Assembly (NCBI GenBank): GCA_902764545.1
Contig: CACWWC010000003.1
Location: 1 to 64,000 of the forward strand
DNA length: 64,000 nt
Reading direction: 5' to 3'
Source: an uncultured Erysipelotrichaceae bacterium
Lineage (GTDB): Bacteria > Bacillota_I > Bacilli_A > RF39 > UBA660
Shown piece by piece: positions 16,131 to 25,626 of this stretch. The notes beneath the pieces are model-generated. The model saw only the letters and a list, made by a program, of their open reading frames with translations. It had not been told where the DNA came from and made no database searches. Position numbers and translations under genes: made by a program. Every line of letters starts with the position of its first letter. The stretch's first letter is position 1.

Positions 16131-17837
16131 TTATTTTTCATTTTCTAATTTTTTATAGTCAACTTTCCCAATCATTGTTTTGGGAAGACTTTCTCTAAAA
16201 ACGAACTCTTTAGGAATCATATATTTAGCTAAATTCTTTTCCAAATATTCTTTAATCTCACTTCTAATTTTAAAACTATCATGAAAGTCGCTTTTTAATA
16301 CTATATATGCTTTAGGAACTTGAACTTTATATGGGTGGGGGATTCCTACTACACAAGAATTTAATACATACTTATTTTTATTCAAGACTTCTTCAATATG
16401 TGATGGATAAACATTGTATCCAGATGAAATAATTAACCTCTTCAATCGCTGAACAAAGAATAAACATCCATTCTCGTTTATATATCCTAAGTCACCAGTA
16501 TGTACCCATATTTTTCCTTTATCATCTTTTTCTAAAACTCTATTAGTCTCTATTTCATCATCTAAATATCCAAGCATAACACTAGGACCACTGATTTGAA
16601 TCTCTCCGACTTTACCAACATCAACCTCATTATGAGTATCTACATCAACAATTCTTAAATCGTTAGATGGTAGAGGGATTCCCACGCTCCCTAAAGTATA
16701 CGAATTAGTAGTTGAAAAGATACAACCTCCACTTGTTTCAGTCATACCGTAACCTTGTACAATGCCTCTAGTTGAGCCATGACTTTTTAAAAAATCGTTA
16801 ACCCTTTTATTTCTCTCAGCATTTAGCGAATCTCCGCCAGAAACAACATACTTGACATTGGACAAATCAATATCATCCATATGCTTATTTTTAAGTAGTG
16901 CTTCAAATAATGTTGGAACACCAGCAATAAAAGTTGGTCTATATTTTCTTAGTAATTTATCAAATCTTCCTGCATCAAATCTTGGCACGAGTATTAGTTC
17001 AAGTCCGGTGCTTAGCGGATAGTGTACACACTCAACCAAACCAAAACAATGAAACATAGGTAGAATCCCAAGCATAGAGTCAGTATCATTAATATCTGGT
17101 AAAGCAACATGCGCTTGATTAGGTACAACATTTATTGCACCATTTGAAATGACAATACTCTTTGGACTTCCGCTTGTTCCTCCACTGTGCAGAATAACAG
17201 CTGGATCGTCCTTATAAGTATCAACAATAATATTTGTATCATAATCTTTTCCTTTATTATAAAAATCCTTCCAAAAAATAAATTTTTCATTACTTTTAGG
17301 TAATTTAACTTTTCTGTCCTCCAGAAAAAAATACCCTAGTCCCATAGCGAATGGCATTGAATCTCTTGGAGATGAGAGAATTACTTTATATAATTCAGTT
17401 TCATCGATTATATTTTTAAGTTTTTTATAATTAAAGTTGACAGTTATTAACATTACACTTTTCGTATCGACAATGCTCTTTTTTATCTCTTCTTCAGCAG
17501 ACAAAGGGTGTATCATATTAGATATAGCGCCTATTTTACTAACCGCATAAAACATAATTACAGCTTCTGGTGTATTTGGCATACATATTGAAACAACGTC
17601 TTTCTTTCTAATACCTTGGCTCTTCAAAGCTTTAGCACAAATATCTATCTGAATAAAAAAATTCTTATAAGAAATTTTATTGTCAAAATAGTTAATAGCA
17701 ATATTATTCATTCTGTTAAGATTTGAATTATATAAATATTGGTATAAGGACATATCAGGGGTTTCTACTTCTCTTTCATCCTTGCGATAGTACTTATACC
17801 ATCTTCTTTTATTTTTATTTAAAGAAAATAATTTCAT
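16131..17837 (-). CDS. AMP-forming acyl-CoA synthetase-like ligase
   Basis: A 568-residue adenylate-forming enzyme of the long-chain acyl-CoA ligase type. Seen in order: the P-loop-like HSGGTSGSPKS, YGMTETSGG, the hinge YTGDLGY-like motif HTGDLGYI, SGYNVYPSHIEE, and the C-terminal PKTMIGKVDYKKL with the catalytic lysine. It should activate a carboxylic acid with ATP to acyl-AMP and then transfer it to CoA or another thiol. The acid is not evident. It is transcribed away from a TetR-type regulator 146 bases upstream, a common pairing for fatty-acid genes. AGGAGAGTTGTT precedes the ATG. Confidence 0.88.
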   Translation of the reverse strand: MKLFSLNKNKRRWYKYYRKDEREVETPDMSLYQYLYNSNLNRMNNIAINYFDNKISYKNFFIQIDICAKALKSQGIRKKDVVSICMPNTPEAVIMFYAVSKIGAISNMIHPLSAEEEIKKSIVDTKSVMLITVNFNYKKLKNIIDETELYKVILSSPRDSMPFAMGLGYFFLEDRKVKLPKSNEKFIFWKDFYNKGKDYDTNIIVDTYKDDPAVILHSGGTSGSPKSIVISNGAINVVPNQAHVALPDINDTDSMLGILPMFHCFGLVECVHYPLSTGLELILVPRFDAGRFDKLLRKYRPTFIAGVPTLFEALLKNKHMDDIDLSNVKYVVSGGDSLNAERNKRVNDFLKSHGSTRGIVQGYGMTETSGGCIFSTTNSYTLGSVGIPLPSNDLRIVDVDTHNEVDVGKVGEIQISGPSVMLGYLDDEIETNRVLEKDDKGKIWVHTGDLGYINENGCLFFVQRLKRLIISSGYNVYPSHIEEVLNKNKYVLNSCVVGIPHPYKVQVPKAYIVLKSDFHDSFKIRSEIKEYLEKNLAKYMIPKEFVFRESLPKTMIGKVDYKKLENEK

Positions 17838-17945
17838 AACAACTCTCCTATCTTTTTAAACATATGTTGAATAAGTAACAAATATATTATATAATTGAAT
17901 TAATTAAAGAATCAATAATCAGATTTGTTATATATGTACATTAAT

Positions 17946-17969
17946 GAACAAATGAATAAACAAGTGTTC
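17946..17969. promoter_or_regulatory. Candidate TetR-type operator
   Basis: An interrupted dyad of 24 bases, GAACA-nn-TG-nn-TA-nn-CA-nn-TGTTC, centred 26 bases before the regulator's ATG and directly upstream of its AAGGAG. The size and symmetry suit a TetR dimer. A second, looser dyad, TAACAAAT (17876-17883) and ATTTGTTA (17923-17930), lies closer to the ligase gene. Confidence 0.4.
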
Positions 17970-17983
17970 AAAAAGGAGCAAAA

Positions 17984-18556
17984 ATGGATAGAAGAGTTAA
18001 ATATACAAAGAAAGTAATAAAAGATACATTTTTATCGCTTTTAGAGAAGAAGAATATTTCCAATATATCTGTAAAAGAACTATGTGAAATGGCAGATATT
18101 AATAGGGGAACATTTTATAGGTATTATATAGATATCTATGATTTATTAAAAAAAATTGAAGATGAATTTATTGAAGAAATCAAAAATTCAAATTCAATGA
18201 TGCATATGCAAGAGCATTCAATTTATACTTTTACAAAAGAGATATTAAATATTTTTGAAAATAATAAAAAATTAGTCAGGGTCTTGTTTAATGCAGATAG
18301 TAATATATACTTTTTAGATGATGTATTAGAAATTGCTTATGAAAAGTGTATTGGTAATTGGGAAAAAAACAAACATTTTGATGATAATAAAGAATTGCAA
18401 AACTCAGTTGTTTTTATTTTTAATGGAGCACTCGGAGTAATAAACTACTGGGTAAAGAATGACTTCAATGTATCAGCTGATGTTTTAGCAAAATATATTG
18501 AAAATTATTGTCTAGGTGGAGTAAATAAATTTATTCCTAAAAAAAATAATTTGTAA
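17984..18556 (+). CDS. TetR/AcrR-family regulator
   Basis: A 190-residue one-component regulator. The N-terminal helix-turn-helix (ISVKELCEMADINRGTFYRYY, roughly residues 25-45) is typical of the family, and the C-terminal part (from about 60) would bind a ligand and dimerise. It is divergent from an acyl-CoA ligase gene, so an acyl-CoA or fatty-acid ligand is a reasonable guess. AAGGAG precedes the ATG, and a possible autoregulatory operator lies just before that. Confidence 0.88.
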   Translation: MDRRVKYTKKVIKDTFLSLLEKKNISNISVKELCEMADINRGTFYRYYIDIYDLLKKIEDEFIEEIKNSNSMMHMQEHSIYTFTKEILNIFENNKKLVRVLFNADSNIYFLDDVLEIAYEKCIGNWEKNKHFDDNKELQNSVVFIFNGALGVINYWVKNDFNVSADVLAKYIENYCLGGVNKFIPKKNNL

Positions 18557-18617
18557 AATTATGTATTTTAGTTAATATTAATATTATTTTATGATACAAT
18601 CTAATAGGAGGGTATAT

Positions 18618-19445
18618 ATGATAGAGATAATTAAAGCAGTATTATTTGGTATAGTAGAGGGAATCACAGAATGGTTACCTATATCATCAACAGGTCATAT
18701 GATTTTATTAGATGAATTTATTAATTTAAATGTATCTAATGATTTTTACAAATTATTTGAAGTTGTAATACAACTTGGTGCGATACTTGCAGTTGTAGTA
18801 TTATTTTTCAAAAGTATTTGGCCTCTAAAAAAGAAGAATGAAAAGGTGGTACTAGACAAAAAAACACTAAATCTATGGGGAAAAATCCTTGTTGCTTGCA
18901 TACCAGCGGCAGTAATAGGTCTTGTAGCAGATGATTGGTTAGATGAACATTTATATAATAGTGTTGTAGTATCATTAGCATTAATAATCTATGGTATTGT
19001 TTTTATAGTAATTGAAAGCAAAAATGTGGGTAAAAGAACAACAAAATCTGTAGAAAAAATTACCTATAAACAAGCACTACAAATAGGTGCATTTCAATTA
19101 TTAGCACTCATCCCAGGCACATCAAGAAGTGGATCTACAATAATTGGTGGATTATTAATAGGTTTAGAAAGAAGTGTGGCAGCAGAGTTTACATTCTTTT
19201 TGGCGATTCCAGTAATGGCAGGTGCATCGCTACTAAAGCTTGCTAAATATATCATAAAAGTAGGTTTTGTTTTTAGTGGGTTAGAAGTAGCAATTTTGTT
19301 AATAGCAACAATTACTGCATTTATAGTAAGCATACTAGTTATTAAATTCCTAATGAATTATATTAGAAAACATGATTTTAAAGTATTTGGATACTATAGA
19401 ATAGCATTAGGTATTCTTGTATTACTATACTTTTTAATAAAATAA
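18618..19445 (+). CDS. uppP: Undecaprenyl-diphosphatase
   Basis: A membrane enzyme (275 residues, about eight helices) that dephosphorylates undecaprenyl pyrophosphate to recycle the lipid carrier for wall polymers and gives bacitracin resistance. Both family motifs are present: VEGITEWLPISSTGH near the N-terminus and PGTSRSGSTI in the middle. I choose ATG 18618, which has GGAGGG 6-8 bases upstream. The earlier in-frame ATG lies before the Shine-Dalgarno. A terminator starts at its stop codon. Confidence 0.95.
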   Translation: MIEIIKAVLFGIVEGITEWLPISSTGHMILLDEFINLNVSNDFYKLFEVVIQLGAILAVVVLFFKSIWPLKKKNEKVVLDKKTLNLWGKILVACIPAAVIGLVADDWLDEHLYNSVVVSLALIIYGIVFIVIESKNVGKRTTKSVEKITYKQALQIGAFQLLALIPGTSRSGSTIIGGLLIGLERSVAAEFTFFLAIPVMAGASLLKLAKYIIKVGFVFSGLEVAILLIATITAFIVSILVIKFLMNYIRKHDFKVFGYYRIALGILVLLYFLIK

Positions 19446-19473
19446 AGAGTAATTTTTTTCGTTACTCTTTTTA
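19445..19473 (+). terminator. Terminator of uppP
   Basis: AAAGAGTAA (19445-19453) pairs perfectly with TTACTCTTT (19463-19471), followed by TT. It lies 22 bases before the prs start. Confidence 0.75.
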
Positions 19474-19494
19474 GGTGGGAGAAGGAGAAGTAAA

Positions 19495-20661
19495 ATGAAG
19501 AAAGAAAAAGAAGAAACAAAAAAAGCATTAGTAAAGGATTCAAAGTTAAGATTAATTGTTTTTGAAAGTGCAAAAGAATTGGGAGATAAAGTAGATTATC
19601 ATTTGGTAAAAAAGCATAATCTTGACCCAGACAAATATACATTTATGGTTCCAATTAAAGAAAGCTTTTTTGCAGATGGGCACTCTAAAGTAGAAATACT
19701 AGAATCAATTAGAGGCAAAAATGTATTTATGATGACCGATGTAGGAAATTATTCTATTGAATATAAAAATCATGGTTATATAAATCATGCATCTCCAAAT
19801 GATCTATATGTACAATTACTAGATGGTATTGGTGCTTGTGGTAGTCATGCTGAATGTATAAATGTAATAGAAACAATTTTATATGCAGCAAGACAACATC
19901 GTAAAAACTCAAGAGAAAATTTGGCCTGTGCAATGTATCTACATTATTTAGATATCAAAAGATGCGTAAAAAGTGTTATAACATTTGACGCCCACGATCC
20001 AGGAGTTGAACAAGCTCTTCATGATACAGAATTTGCAAACTTTTTTCCAACAAATGAAATTCTTGCTGATTACATAAATGATACTCCTGTAGAAGATCTT
20101 GAAAAAATTGTTTTTGTTGCCCCTGATAACGGAGCGACTGGAAGAAGAAATGTTTACTTAAATTCTTTTAATACTCAAAATATTCATCGTGAAGCAGGAA
20201 GTTTTGTAAAACAAAGGGATTATAATGTTGTTGTTGATGGTAAGAATCCAGTTATCAGCCATGATTATAGTGGTACAGGTGAACTAGAAGGATATACTGC
20301 AATTGTTCCGGATGATATGATTTCATCAGGCGGGAGTATGTTTGAAGTTATTGAGGAATTAAAAAAGAGAGGAGTTAAACATATATATTTAGTTGTGACA
20401 TTTGCATTGTATGTAGATGGAATAAAAGAATTTGAAGAATATTATCAAAAAGGAATGTTGGATGGAGTGTATACAACAAATCTTTCATACATCCCTGATG
20501 AATACAAAAAAGCTCCATGGTTACATGTCTGTGATTGCTCACAATTAGTAGCAAAAATTATTTATAATATGTATAATGACATATCTATGTCACCAATACT
20601 TACAGACAAGTCAGGTCCAATAAAATTATTAGAAAAAAAGATTGGGGATGCTAAAAAGTGA
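19495..20661 (+). CDS. prs: Ribose-phosphate pyrophosphokinase, long variant
   Basis: A 388-residue PRPP synthetase-like enzyme, longer than the usual 310-320 residues and of a type seen in clostridia-like bacteria. It has the two phosphoribosyltransferase-like halves, CVKSVITFDAHDPGVEQ in the ATP/Mg region, FVAPDNGATGR, and the PRPP loop VPDDMISSGGS in place of the usual DDMIDTAGT. It makes PRPP from ribose 5-phosphate and ATP for nucleotide synthesis. AGAAGGAG precedes the ATG. The last 4 bases overlap the start of xth, so the two genes are coupled. Confidence 0.85.
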   Translation: MKKEKEETKKALVKDSKLRLIVFESAKELGDKVDYHLVKKHNLDPDKYTFMVPIKESFFADGHSKVEILESIRGKNVFMMTDVGNYSIEYKNHGYINHASPNDLYVQLLDGIGACGSHAECINVIETILYAARQHRKNSRENLACAMYLHYLDIKRCVKSVITFDAHDPGVEQALHDTEFANFFPTNEILADYINDTPVEDLEKIVFVAPDNGATGRRNVYLNSFNTQNIHREAGSFVKQRDYNVVVDGKNPVISHDYSGTGELEGYTAIVPDDMISSGGSMFEVIEELKKRGVKHIYLVVTFALYVDGIKEFEEYYQKGMLDGVYTTNLSYIPDEYKKAPWLHVCDCSQLVAKIIYNMYNDISMSPILTDKSGPIKLLEKKIGDAKK

Positions 20662-21407
20662 AAATAATTTCCTGGAATGTGGCAGGCTTAAGAGCTTGCC
20701 TTAATAAAGGTTTTGATATCTTTTTTGAAAAAGAAAAAGCAGATATTTATTGCCTTCAAGAGACAAAAGTAATAGAAGAACAGAACCCATATCATCCATA
20801 TGGATACAATGAATATTTGTATCCAGCTGAAAAAAGAGGATACTCAGGGACAATGATTTACTCAAAAGTAGAACCGATTTCTGTAAAATATGGGATTGAT
20901 GATGAAGAATACGATAGTGAAGGAAGAACAATAACACTGGAGTTTGATGATTTCTATTTAGTAAATTGTTATGTGCCAAACTCAAAGAGAGAACTTTTAA
21001 GACTTGATTCTCGAATGCGTTTTGAAGAGATAATGAATAAATATCTAAATGATTTAAGAACTAAAAAAAATGTAATTTATTGTGGAGACTTAAACGTTTC
21101 ACATCAGGAAATAGATATAAAGAATCCTGCTGCAAATAGGAGAAATGCAGGATTCACTGATGAGGAAAGAAATAAAATGACAGAACTATTAGAATCAGGG
21201 TTCGTTGATACATTTAGATTTCTTTATCCTACAGAAGTCAAATATTCATGGTGGAGTTATATGAGAAACTCAAGAAGCAAAAATATAGGATGGAGACTGG
21301 ATTATTTTATAGTTAACAAGGAGTTTATAAAAAAAGTTATAGATTCTAAAATATTAAATGAAGTTGAAGGATCGGATCACTGTCCAATAGAATTAGAAAT
21401 AATGTAA
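20658..21407 (+). CDS. xth: Exodeoxyribonuclease III (AP endonuclease)
   Basis: A 249-residue member of the exonuclease III/endonuclease-exonuclease-phosphatase family, acting on abasic sites and 3' ends during base excision repair. Motifs are SWNVAGLRA (metal-binding N), QETK (catalytic E), NCYVPN, CGDLNVSHQEID (D and N), WRLDYF, and the final GSDHCPI with catalytic D and H. The start is GTG 20658, overlapping the prs stop (GTGA). Length is standard. Confidence 0.95.
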   Translation: MKIISWNVAGLRACLNKGFDIFFEKEKADIYCLQETKVIEEQNPYHPYGYNEYLYPAEKRGYSGTMIYSKVEPISVKYGIDDEEYDSEGRTITLEFDDFYLVNCYVPNSKRELLRLDSRMRFEEIMNKYLNDLRTKKNVIYCGDLNVSHQEIDIKNPAANRRNAGFTDEERNKMTELLESGFVDTFRFLYPTEVKYSWWSYMRNSRSKNIGWRLDYFIVNKEFIKKVIDSKILNEVEGSDHCPIELEIM

Positions 21408-21474
21408 ACCATCAAAAAATAATAGTTATATATAAAAAAATATGATATAAAAGAATAAAAGGAAGGTAGTCAAA

Positions 21475-22887
21475 ATGAAAAAAAGTCAAAAAATAATTAT
21501 TATAAGTATCGCTATATTATTAATTGTTGTTGGTACATCACTTATGTTCATAGTTCCTACAGCAAGATATACAACGGAAACGAAGAAAAAAGAAGAATAT
21601 GCAGAAAAAATAACTGAAATGAAAAAAGTTGTTGAGTCAAAAGCAGATGCAGACTTAGCAGAAAGTGGAACAAAGTTATATAAACTGTCTGATCTTCTTT
21701 CGTTAGATGAGAATTTTGAAAGTCCTTTTGGAAATTTTGTTGATGAGTATACATATATTTTAGTAACAAAAGAAAATGGCAAAATTAAATATATTATTCA
21801 AGGATTAGATGAAAGTGGTTGGTGTGTAGTAGCAACATCTGATAAAACAATAACAAAAAATGATGTTAAAAGTAATTGTAAAGTTGATTCACTATCATCA
21901 AGTATATCAGATGATGCAAACGTCACAAATAATTCATATAAAAATGCTACATCAAGCAAATCAACAAAAACAAGTGAATCATACAAAAATACAACATCAA
22001 GCAAATCAACAAAATCAACAAGTTCATATAAAAATACAACATCAAGCAAATCAACAAAATCAACAAAATCAACAAGTTCATATAAAAATACAACATCAAG
22101 CAAATCAACAAAATCAACAAGCTCATATAAAAATACAACATCTAGTAAAAAAAATAAAAATAGCGACCCATACAAGTCAAGCACATCAAATAGTGGCGGA
22201 ACTATTATTCACAATGAAACAAACTATATTCCAAAAAACAGACTATATGGGGATGTAGACTTAAATGGTAATGTAGATATTATGGACGCAACTACTATCC
22301 AAAAATACGTTGCTAATAAAATTACACTTTCATCTGATGCGAAAGCAAATGCAGATGTAAACTTAGATGGTAAAACTAATAATAAAGATACAATAATAAT
22401 ACAAAAATACATAGCAGAATTAATCAGTTCTCTTCCATATACTGGAACATTAGTAATCTATGGAGATGTAAATTTAGATGGAGATGTAACGCTTGAAGAT
22501 GTAACAGCGTTACAGTATTACACATCGGGTAAATCATCTTTAAATGCAGAAGCAAGAGAAAATGCAGATGTTAACTTAGATGGAAAAACAGACGATAATG
22601 ATGTTGCAGTAATACAGCTATATCTTGCAGAAAAAGCAACACTTCCATATAAAAATGTCTCATATGGAGATGTAAATTTAGATGGATCAATTGACGTTAC
22701 CGATCTTAGTGAACTACAAAAATATATGGCAGAAAGAATAACACTAAATGATCAAGCAAGAAAGAATGCCGATGTAAATCTAGATGGATCAGTTAATGTC
22801 TTGGATGAAACATTACTACAGAAATATTTAGCTGGCATGATTGAATTGCCAAGTAGAAACGTAAATTATAGAAAAAGATATAGATAA
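21475..22887 (+). CDS. Surface protein with three dockerin type I modules
   Basis: 470 residues. An N-terminal membrane anchor or signal helix (about 8-30) precedes a small domain to about 140, then a low-complexity S/T/K stalk (about 155-235) built of 15-residue units, then three dockerin type I modules (about 259-318, 326-392 and 397-458), each with two calcium loops of the form G-D-V-N-L-D-G-x-x-D. Dockerins bind cohesins, and no cohesin is seen in this window. The low-complexity stalk probably spans the wall. AAAGGAAGG precedes the ATG. It is followed by its own terminator. Confidence 0.85.
   Translation: MKKSQKIIIISIAILLIVVGTSLMFIVPTARYTTETKKKEEYAEKITEMKKVVESKADADLAESGTKLYKLSDLLSLDENFESPFGNFVDEYTYILVTKENGKIKYIIQGLDESGWCVVATSDKTITKNDVKSNCKVDSLSSSISDDANVTNNSYKNATSSKSTKTSESYKNTTSSKSTKSTSSYKNTTSSKSTKSTKSTSSYKNTTSSKSTKSTSSYKNTTSSKKNKNSDPYKSSTSNSGGTIIHNETNYIPKNRLYGDVDLNGNVDIMDATTIQKYVANKITLSSDAKANADVNLDGKTNNKDTIIIQKYIAELISSLPYTGTLVIYGDVNLDGDVTLEDVTALQYYTSGKSSLNAEARENADVNLDGKTDDNDVAVIQLYLAEKATLPYKNVSYGDVNLDGSIDVTDLSELQKYMAERITLNDQARKNADVNLDGSVNVLDETLLQKYLAGMIELPSRNVNYRKRYR
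21975..22150 (+). repeat. Tandem 45-base coding repeats
   Basis: Four copies of a 45-base unit encoding SYKNTTSSKSTKSTS, nearly identical at the DNA level. One copy carries an extra 9 bases (another KST). They encode the stalk of the dockerin protein. The near-identity implies recent expansion or ongoing slippage. Confidence 0.8.
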
Positions 22888-22893
22888 AAATAT

Positions 22894-22924
22894 AAGTCAA
22901 AGGAATTAACTCTTTGGCTTTTTT
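22894..22924 (+). terminator. Terminator of the dockerin gene
   Basis: AAGTCAAAG (22894-22902) pairs with CTTTGGCTT (22912-22920) with one wobble pair, followed by TTTT. Confidence 0.75.
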
Positions 22925-22940
22925 AATTATTATTTGAAAT

Positions 22941-22964
22941 AAAAAAGCCACTTTAAAAGTGACT
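22941..22964 (-). terminator. Terminator of the convergent minus-strand gene
   Basis: Read on the minus strand, AGTCACTT and AAGTGGCT pair around TTAA and are followed by six T. It starts 4 bases after the stop of the gene at 22968. Confidence 0.7.
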
Positions 22965-22967
22965 AAA

Positions 22968-24131
22968 TTAATTATCTGTATTTGTAATCTTTTTTGTTTT
23001 TTGAATTAAAATCTCTGGCTCAATAATACCATTTATTAATTTTTCTAATTCTTCATCTAAATATAAAAACTTAATATTTTTAAACATATGGCTTTCAGAA
23101 TCATTATTATTAATGCTGTCTTGAATTAAATCATATTCCAACTGTTTATTAGTTGCATCATAAACAATCACTGCATCATCAAATTCATTTGTATAAAAAT
23201 CATCATGATTACGTAAGCAATAAAAGTGATAAAAAGAAACATCTCTAAATTTATTAGTTTTAATATCACGCCTTGGAATATCAGGACTTGCATCATAAAC
23301 AGCATTTTTAGCACCAGTAAAGTTATTGTATTCAAGATTAATTGAAGCAAGATTTCCGTTAATTGTTACACCACCAAAGCGAACACCATGAAGACTTCTC
23401 AGACTATAATTATCAACATTAAAAACTAAATCACCAACAAAACCGTTAAAGGTTGTATTATAAATGTAAACATCATCTAAATTACCATTCATAGGTACAC
23501 CTGTTAAACAAGCACCCTCAAGATCACTTTTTTTAACTTTATGCTGATCAAAACTAAAATTATCATAATCAATATGTGCGCCCTTAAATGAAACACACCT
23601 TACATCAACTCCATTACAATTACCTGACACATAACAATCTTTAAGATCTGTACAAAATAGTCCATTTTTTTTAAGCTTTTCAGGATGAACAATTGGTTTC
23701 CCTAAACAACCACCAAATTTTGCAGAAGCAATATCCCATCCATCAAAGTCACCTTCAATTTTTACTCCCTTAAAATCAAAACAATGAGCAGATTTATCAT
23801 AAAAATCCTTAGGATAAAAAGTGATGCCGTAATCTCTAAATAAAAATAAATCTCCTTTGTTTATACATAAATTTTTATATCTAAATTCTGAGAAGTCAAA
23901 ATACTTATACAATTCTAAAGTTAGATCATCATCTCTTAAGTAATATATTGTTCCATGTTTTTTAGATGTCTCTTCTTTCAAAAAAATGGCTTGCAGAAGT
24001 CTATTGCTTACTTTTATTTTCTTGTCCTCATCATTTAGATTATTTTTTAAAGTTTTAAGCAGAATATGCAAAGACTCTTCACGCTTCTTTTTTATTGCGT
24101 TTGTAAGTTTAGTAATATCATCATTATTCAT
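22968..24131 (-). CDS. Pentapeptide/beta-helix-like repeat protein
   Basis: 387 residues from ATG 24131, which has AGAGGTGA 7 bases upstream (an ATG 42 bases earlier does not). The N-terminal 50 residues are helical and charged. Most of the rest consists of irregular short strands with recurring F-x-G/D-x-x-(I/V)-x-G-(D/N) turns (for example FKGVKIEGDFDG, FGGVTINGNLAS), as in pentapeptide or other solenoid proteins. No signal peptide, so cytoplasmic. Function unknown. It may be a scaffold or mimic of nucleic acid, as some pentapeptide proteins are. Confidence 0.55.
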   Translation of the reverse strand: MNNDDITKLTNAIKKKREESLHILLKTLKNNLNDEDKKIKVSNRLLQAIFLKEETSKKHGTIYYLRDDDLTLELYKYFDFSEFRYKNLCINKGDLFLFRDYGITFYPKDFYDKSAHCFDFKGVKIEGDFDGWDIASAKFGGCLGKPIVHPEKLKKNGLFCTDLKDCYVSGNCNGVDVRCVSFKGAHIDYDNFSFDQHKVKKSDLEGACLTGVPMNGNLDDVYIYNTTFNGFVGDLVFNVDNYSLRSLHGVRFGGVTINGNLASINLEYNNFTGAKNAVYDASPDIPRRDIKTNKFRDVSFYHFYCLRNHDDFYTNEFDDAVIVYDATNKQLEYDLIQDSINNNDSESHMFKNIKFLYLDEELEKLINGIIEPEILIQKTKKITNTDN

Positions 24132-24272
24132 TTGTAATTCACCTCTATTTAGCTTACTATTATAGCTAGTCACTAGGTAAAAGTAAATTATTTTTCACAT
24201 AAATTACACATTTATATCACCATAAGTTCATAATTAGAACATATAATTAAAAACATGAAGGAGGTAATAGAT

Positions 24273-24968
24273 ATGAATTTCTTCCAAAGAATTGAGCAAA
24301 AATATATACTAACTGAAGAAGAATATAAATTATTATTTGAAAAAATAAATAGTCATCTAGAAAAAGATTACTATTATAAGAGCACAATATGTAATCTATA
24401 TTTTGATACTGATTATAATGATTTAATTGTAAATTCTTTAGAAAAGCCACCATACAAACAAAAGGTTAGAGTAAGAAGCTATAATGTACCGAATGTTGAT
24501 GATAATGTGTTTTTAGAACTAAAAGGAAAACATAAAGGAATAGTGTTTAAAAGAAGAGAAAAAATAAGATTAGATGAATTATATAAGTATTTAGAATCTG
24601 GCACAATCCCTAAAAATAATAATAATCAAATGATGAAAGAAATTGATTATATTATAAAGAAATACAATTTAAAACCAAAAATTTTTCTAGCATACGATAG
24701 ACTATCATACTATGATAAAGATAATGTAAATTTCAGAGTAACATTTGACATGAACTTAAGAAGCAGAAATGAAGACTTAAATTTAGAATTAGGTGATACA
24801 GGGAAACTGTTTAGTAAAGAAAAATTTTATATAATGGAGTTAAAATCATTAACATCAATTCCATTATGGTTTATAAAAGTTTTATCTGAATTAAAAATTT
24901 ATTCAAGATCATTTTCCAAATATGGAAGCATATACAGTAAACAAAAGGAGGAATATTTAAATGTTTAA
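24273..24968 (+). CDS. VTC-domain protein (polyphosphate polymerase-like)
   Basis: A 231-residue VTC/CYTH-type tunnel-fold protein. It has the characteristic RIEQKYILT start, ICNLYFDT, KVRVRSY, FLELKGKHKGIVFKRR and the late MELK. These basic and acidic residues line the triphosphate tunnel. Homologues make polyphosphate in yeast vacuoles, and the bacterial role is unproven. ATG 24273 has AAGGAGG 8 bases upstream. It overlaps the DUF4956 gene by 8 bases, a pairing known from other bacteria. Confidence 0.88.
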   Translation: MNFFQRIEQKYILTEEEYKLLFEKINSHLEKDYYYKSTICNLYFDTDYNDLIVNSLEKPPYKQKVRVRSYNVPNVDDNVFLELKGKHKGIVFKRREKIRLDELYKYLESGTIPKNNNNQMMKEIDYIIKKYNLKPKIFLAYDRLSYYDKDNVNFRVTFDMNLRSRNEDLNLELGDTGKLFSKEKFYIMELKSLTSIPLWFIKVLSELKIYSRSFSKYGSIYSKQKEEYLNV

Positions 24969-25626
24969 TAGTATAATAAATTCAAATTTGCAGGTTAAAT
25001 CTTTTTCAATATGCATAATAACATCAATTATTTTAGGTTTTGTAGTTGCCCTTTTACATATGAAAACTACAAAATCCAACAAAAACTTTATTACAACACT
25101 AGTAATATTACCGGTATTAGTAACAGTAGTAATATTATTAGTAAATGGCAATTTAGGTACGTCTGTGGCAGTTGTGGGGGCATTCTCATTAGTAAGATTC
25201 AGATCAATTCCAGGAAATTCTAAGGAAATACTAGATGTGTTTTTCGCAATGGCTATAGGGCTTGCAGTTGGTACTGGATATATAGCGTTCGCGGTTATTT
25301 TTACACTTATAACTAGTTTAATATCATATATTTTATATAAAACAAATTTTGGAGAAGATCAAACAAAAGACAGGATTTTAAAAATTGCAATTCCAGAGGA
25401 TTTAGATTATGAAGAAGCTTTTGATGATATATTCAAAAAATATTTAGACAGTGTTAGTTTAAGACAGTCAAAGACTATTAATATGGGTTCAATGTTTGAA
25501 TTAACTTATATTGTTAATTTGAAAACAGATATTAAAGAAAAAGAATTGATAGATAGTATTAGAGTACGTAATGGTAATCTAAAAGTATCCTTAACTCATG
25601 AGTTTGATAATAGGGAGTCATTATAA
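24961..25626 (+). CDS. DUF4956 membrane protein
   Basis: 221 residues with four predicted membrane helices in the first 130 residues, then a cytoplasmic domain. Family marks are AVVGAFSLVRFRSIPGNSKEI and MAIGLAVGTGYI. DUF4956 proteins almost always occur next to VTC-domain proteins, as here, and are thought to work with them. AAAGGAGG lies within the end of the VTC gene. The stop codon overlaps the next small ATG (TAATG). Confidence 0.88.
   Translation: MFNSIINSNLQVKSFSICIITSIILGFVVALLHMKTTKSNKNFITTLVILPVLVTVVILLVNGNLGTSVAVVGAFSLVRFRSIPGNSKEILDVFFAMAIGLAVGTGYIAFAVIFTLITSLISYILYKTNFGEDQTKDRILKIAIPEDLDYEEAFDDIFKKYLDSVSLRQSKTINMGSMFELTYIVNLKTDIKEKELIDSIRVRNGNLKVSLTHEFDNRESL

Noticed and set aside
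21975-22150. CRISPR-like array
   Set aside because: The units are contiguous and in-frame, with no spacers, and no cas gene is near. It is a coding tandem repeat.
21798-22258. Long open frames in the other frames of the stalk repeats, rich in NQQ or VDL units
   Set aside because: They are shadows of the repeat in the dockerin gene. They have no Shine-Dalgarno, and the unusual composition comes from shifting the same 45-base unit.
24210-24250. Second SOS box (GTTCATAATTAGAAC) before the VTC gene
   Set aside because: The half-sites are in inverted order compared with GAAC-N4-GTTC, and the spacing is wrong.
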